Shown: one piece after another, positions 4,633 through 6,160 of the stretch | How positions within the stretch are numbered: position 1 is the stretch's first letter | Layout: every line of letters begins with the position of its first letter | Assembly (NCBI RefSeq): GCF_002483315.1 | Contig: NZ_DLHR01000023.1 | Coordinates: 602 to 6,761 of the forward strand | Source: Flavobacterium sp. UBA7663 | GTDB lineage: Bacteria > Bacteroidota > Bacteroidia > Flavobacteriales > Flavobacteriaceae | DNA: 6,160 bases | Reading direction: 5' to 3' | The notes under the pieces: model-generated | Seen by the model: the letters and a program-made list of their open reading frames with translations, nothing else | Told to the model about the DNA's origin: nothing | The model's database searches: none | Program-made: the position numbers and the translations under genes

Positions 4633-5436
4633 AACTGCAGTTGTAAATCGACATAAATGTTTCAATTTCTTTCAAATCATTAAGTTGTAACCGAAACCAT
4701 TCTCCACGGACACGTTTACTTTTGAATTTTTCATGAAGTTCTTTTTCAATATGTTTACTGCACTGCCATTGTGCAATTAGAGAAATTGTAGGTTCTTGAG
4801 AATGTAAAGTTTTTTCTCTGTAACGAGGATTTTTACTTCTTCCGATTTTGATATAGCCCGAATAGCTATTTACCATAAGGTAAACATATTCCGAATTTTC
4901 TACTTTTTCAATTTTATAATTATTATTGAAAAACTCTCTGTAAAATTCTTTATGCTCTACTAAAATAACATTTACTATTCCTCTCGGTGCTGTTGAAATC
5001 ATTACACTACCTTTTCCTAAATATGGTTTCAATTCGAGAGAAGTAGTTGTAAAAAAGTTTAATTTTTCTAGAAATCCTCGGAGTTTGGTTTGAAAAGTAT
5101 TAAAAGCGGAAATTGCATCTACGTCTTCGTAATCTTCGGCTAGCATAGCTGTAAATCTCATTAAAAGTTGAAAATAATTTTTTTCATTTAATGTTAATCT
5201 AATAAGATCGCCCTTTAACTCATTTTCGCTATTGACATAAAACATATCAAATTTTATTTTCTCTTCGTCAATTATTGAAACACCGTAACAATGTTTATTA
5301 ATCCTAGTGATAACATTATTTAAAGGACCGTTATCGAACTTTTCTAATTCCAGAATATCTTCTCTAGAAAGAGAAAATACTTTACTTTCAAATCGTTCTT
5401 GAAATTCTTGAAGGTTTTCCATACAATTGCAGTTAA
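4510..5436 (-). mobile_element. Integron-type cassette 3 (GIY-YIG protein)
   Basis: The cassette consists of a single gene plus site B. Its ends are complementary over 16 bp with one mismatch (4630-4645 and 5422-5437; core GTTAACTGCA / TGCAGTTAAC). Read on the minus strand, only about 12 bases separate the core GTT from the start codon, and the stop codon overlaps the next core. The gene is followed by its own attC, the canonical integron-cassette order. Confidence 0.65.
4631..5422 (-). CDS. Protein with C-terminal GIY-YIG (T5orf172/MUG113-type) nuclease domain
   Basis: A 263-aa protein. Residues 178-250 carry a GIY-YIG superfamily domain of the T5orf172/MUG113 kind: YVYLM (179-183) stands for the GIY strand, GYIKIGRSKNPRYREKTLH (189-207) contains the YIG-equivalent KIG and the Arg residues, and ELHEKFKSKRVRGEWFRL (228-245) contains the conserved His230 and the metal-binding Glu241. 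Such domains cut DNA or occur in phage and mobile-element proteins. Residues 1-177 are an unrecognised, mostly alpha/beta region that may determine specificity or partner binding. The ATG (5420-5422) lies 13 bases from the core of site C, and the last codons (NCS and stop) are formed by the cassette-specific core of site B. There is no room for a separate promoter apart from one inside the upstream site, so expression may depend on upstream array transcription. Catalysis and target are untested. Confidence 0.85.
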   Translation of the reverse strand: MENLQEFQERFESKVFSLSREDILELEKFDNGPLNNVITRINKHCYGVSIIDEEKIKFDMFYVNSENELKGDLIRLTLNEKNYFQLLMRFTAMLAEDYEDVDAISAFNTFQTKLRGFLEKLNFFTTTSLELKPYLGKGSVMISTAPRGIVNVILVEHKEFYREFFNNNYKIEKVENSEYVYLMVNSYSGYIKIGRSKNPRYREKTLHSQEPTISLIAQWQCSKHIEKELHEKFKSKRVRGEWFRLQLNDLKEIETFMSIYNCS

Positions 5437-5557
5437 CGTTTCGCCGCCATGTCTAGTTGCGGCCAAGATAGCAGAGTATTCTCCGCTACTGTGAACGAAG
5501 TTAATGAAATTGATGTTTCCGGCGACACAAAACCAGCAATTAGTCATGGCGGCTGTT
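5435..5557 (-). other. attC-like recombination site C (123 bp)
   Basis: It runs from AAC (5435-5437) to GTT (5555-5557). The arms contain GCCGCCATG (5443-5451) and CATGGCGGC (5545-5553), a perfect 9 bp, followed inwards by TAGTTGCGGCC against a partly complementary segment. It shares AACGTTTCGC, GAGTATTCTCCGCTA and GCTGTT with the other sites, but the middle diverges after CCGCTA. It is the oldest or most diverged of the three complete copies. Confidence 0.75.
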
Positions 5558-5606
5558 GTGTGCAGTTATGTTATTAACTTTATGTTTTAAAGCCAATTGA
5601 TTTACA

Positions 5607-5614
5607 TATTTTTG
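5607..5614 (+). promoter_or_regulatory. Possible -7 element of the 76-aa gene
   Basis: TATTTTTG matches TAnnTTTG and lies 17 bases upstream of the ATG at 5632, a spacing like that of the other promoters here. No convincing -33 TTTG is present about 20 bases upstream. A private promoter would fit a gene that points against the array. Confidence 0.35.
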
Positions 5615-5631
5615 AAACAAATATTTTATAA

Positions 5632-5862
5632 ATGGCGAAGAGAACTACAGTCAGAATTACAACATTTAGCTTTGATGAATTTGTGAAAATCAAAGAAATC
5701 CTTCTTGAGTGGAATTATGAATGGCTAGAATACGATTTAATTCACGATAACGAAATGGAAAATGTAGATGTAACATTTTATCTTGAAGAAGGTATAATTT
5801 CTTTAGGAGAATTTGTTCATTTAATGCACGATATAGGTTCTGAAAGTGTATTTCGACGCTAA
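5632..5862 (+). CDS. Small acidic hypothetical protein (76 aa)
   Basis: I do not recognise a family. The product begins MAKRTTVRITTFSFDEFVKI and ends VFRR. The body is acidic (IHDNEMENVDVTFYLEEG) with predicted alternating strand and helix and no membrane segment or signal. It looks like a compact alpha/beta domain of ferredoxin-like size, which is inference from pattern only. It starts at the first ATG after the A/T-rich leader AATATTTTATAA. It converges with the 67-aa gene, with 8 bases between stop codons, inside one cassette. It is in the opposite orientation to the other cassette genes. Confidence 0.7.
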   Translation: MAKRTTVRITTFSFDEFVKIKEILLEWNYEWLEYDLIHDNEMENVDVTFYLEEGIISLGEFVHLMHDIGSESVFRR

Positions 5863-5870
5863 AACTCGGT

Positions 5871-6074
5871 TCACTCTATGTCTTCTTCTTCGCAAAAATG
5901 CTGTTCGATAATTCCATTTTTTTCAACTGTGACTAAATAATCAAAATTTCCTTGCGCATTCCAAATTTCAATTACACCATTTTTAAAGTCGATTTTTCGC
6001 GCAATAACTGTTGCATCTTCTTTTGTGCCGTTTAAAGCTTTATAAACAACTTTTTGACCAACTGAATAAGCCAT
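5871..6074 (-). CDS. Small beta-rich hypothetical protein (67 aa)
   Basis: I do not recognise a named family. The sequence MAYSVGQKVVYKALNGTKEDA followed by VIARKIDF, GVIEIWN, FDYLVTVEKNGIIEQHF and an acidic tail (CEEEDIE) suggests a small beta-barrel of SH3/KOW/Tudor type, where GQKVVYK is a typical first strand. Such barrels often bind nucleic acid or peptides, but the ligand is unknown here. The ATG (6072-6074) follows an A/T-rich leader, 66 bases after the core of the site at 6140. It is read in the canonical cassette direction. Confidence 0.7.
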   Translation of the reverse strand: MAYSVGQKVVYKALNGTKEDATVIARKIDFKNGVIEIWNAQGNFDYLVTVEKNGIIEQHFCEEEDIE

Positions 6075-6139
6075 ATTTTTAGATTTAGTAATTAATGAAT
6101 CAAGATGATCTTACGATCGGGATGTTTATAATTGCACAC

Positions 6140-6160
6140 AACGTTTCGCGGACACGTGAA
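6140..6160 (-). other. attC-like recombination site D (start only)
   Basis: AACGTTTCGCGGACACGTGAA reaches the window edge and is identical over all 21 bases to the start of site A (4080-4100). The preceding TGCACACA (6133-6140) is complementary to the sequence just after site C. The rest of the site lies outside the window. Confidence 0.7.

Larger units (their letters stand above)
5437..6141 (-). mobile_element. Integron-type cassette 4 (two convergent small genes)
   Basis: Its ends are complementary over a perfect 10 bp: GTTGTGTGCA at 5555-5564 and TGCACACAAC at 6133-6142. It contains two convergent ORFs separated by 8 bases. The minus-strand ORF (5871-6074) follows the usual cassette orientation; the plus-strand ORF (5632-5862) runs against it and has its own -7-like element. 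Confidence 0.6.

Noticed and set aside
5344..5547. 67-aa minus-strand frame
   Set aside because: It runs from site C into the GIY-YIG gene in another frame, so it is a chance frame.
5632..6074. Toxin-antitoxin operon
   Set aside because: The two small genes are convergent rather than co-directional and neither resembles a known toxin or antitoxin.
4080..6160. CRISPR array from the recurring AACGTTTCGC blocks
   Set aside because: The repeats are 123-125-bp palindromes hundreds of bases apart with genes between them, not short repeats with uniform spacers.

Overview
The window looks like accessory DNA from a member of the Bacteroidota. It is AT-rich, Shine-Dalgarno-like sites are essentially absent, several starts follow A/T-rich leaders downstream of TAnnTTTG-type -7 elements, and one lipoprotein has a Bacteroidota-style signal (LSNC). 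This is read from sequence style only; the genus cannot be named.

Region 1 (1-28) is a remnant of a repeat that recurs intact further right. Region 2 (29-3452) is a 3.4-kb mobile element bounded by 27-bp inverted repeats with one mismatch. It carries an intact IS1595-family (ISXO2-like) DDE transposase at 647-1579 on the minus strand. Small overlapping ORFs follow the transposase (499-654, 279-521, possibly 218-292). There is also a noncoding stretch with a candidate plus-strand small RNA (about 1699-1885) and two divergent passenger genes of unknown function (1968-2837 minus; 2964-3425 plus, with a C-terminal membrane anchor). These two share a mirrored 33-bp promoter/leader region.

Region 3 (3445-6160) looks like part of an integron-type gene-cassette array. 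Three complete 123-125-bp imperfect-palindrome sites (4080-4202, 4508-4632, 5435-5557) and the start of a fourth (6140-6160) begin AACGTTTCGC and end GCTGTT. Just outside each site the flanks change, but the two ends of any one cassette are complementary to each other over 10-16 bp. That is the pattern expected if cassettes circularise and reinsert through a folded attC site. In the orientation in which genes precede their site, the array reads right to left. Its contents are a two-ORF cassette (5632-5862 plus, 5871-6074 minus), a 263-aa protein with a C-terminal GIY-YIG domain that fills its cassette almost base for base (4631-5422), a cassette with no convincing gene (4203-4507), and a lipoprotein gene (3445-4056).

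The lipoprotein gene runs into the right inverted repeat of the IS1595 element, which supplies its stop codon. The left end of the element sits in the middle of an attC-like site. The flanks carry no matching 8-bp target duplication, so the element has probably been involved in a deletion or recombination after insertion. No integrase gene lies in the window; if one exists it should be to the right, beyond 6160.
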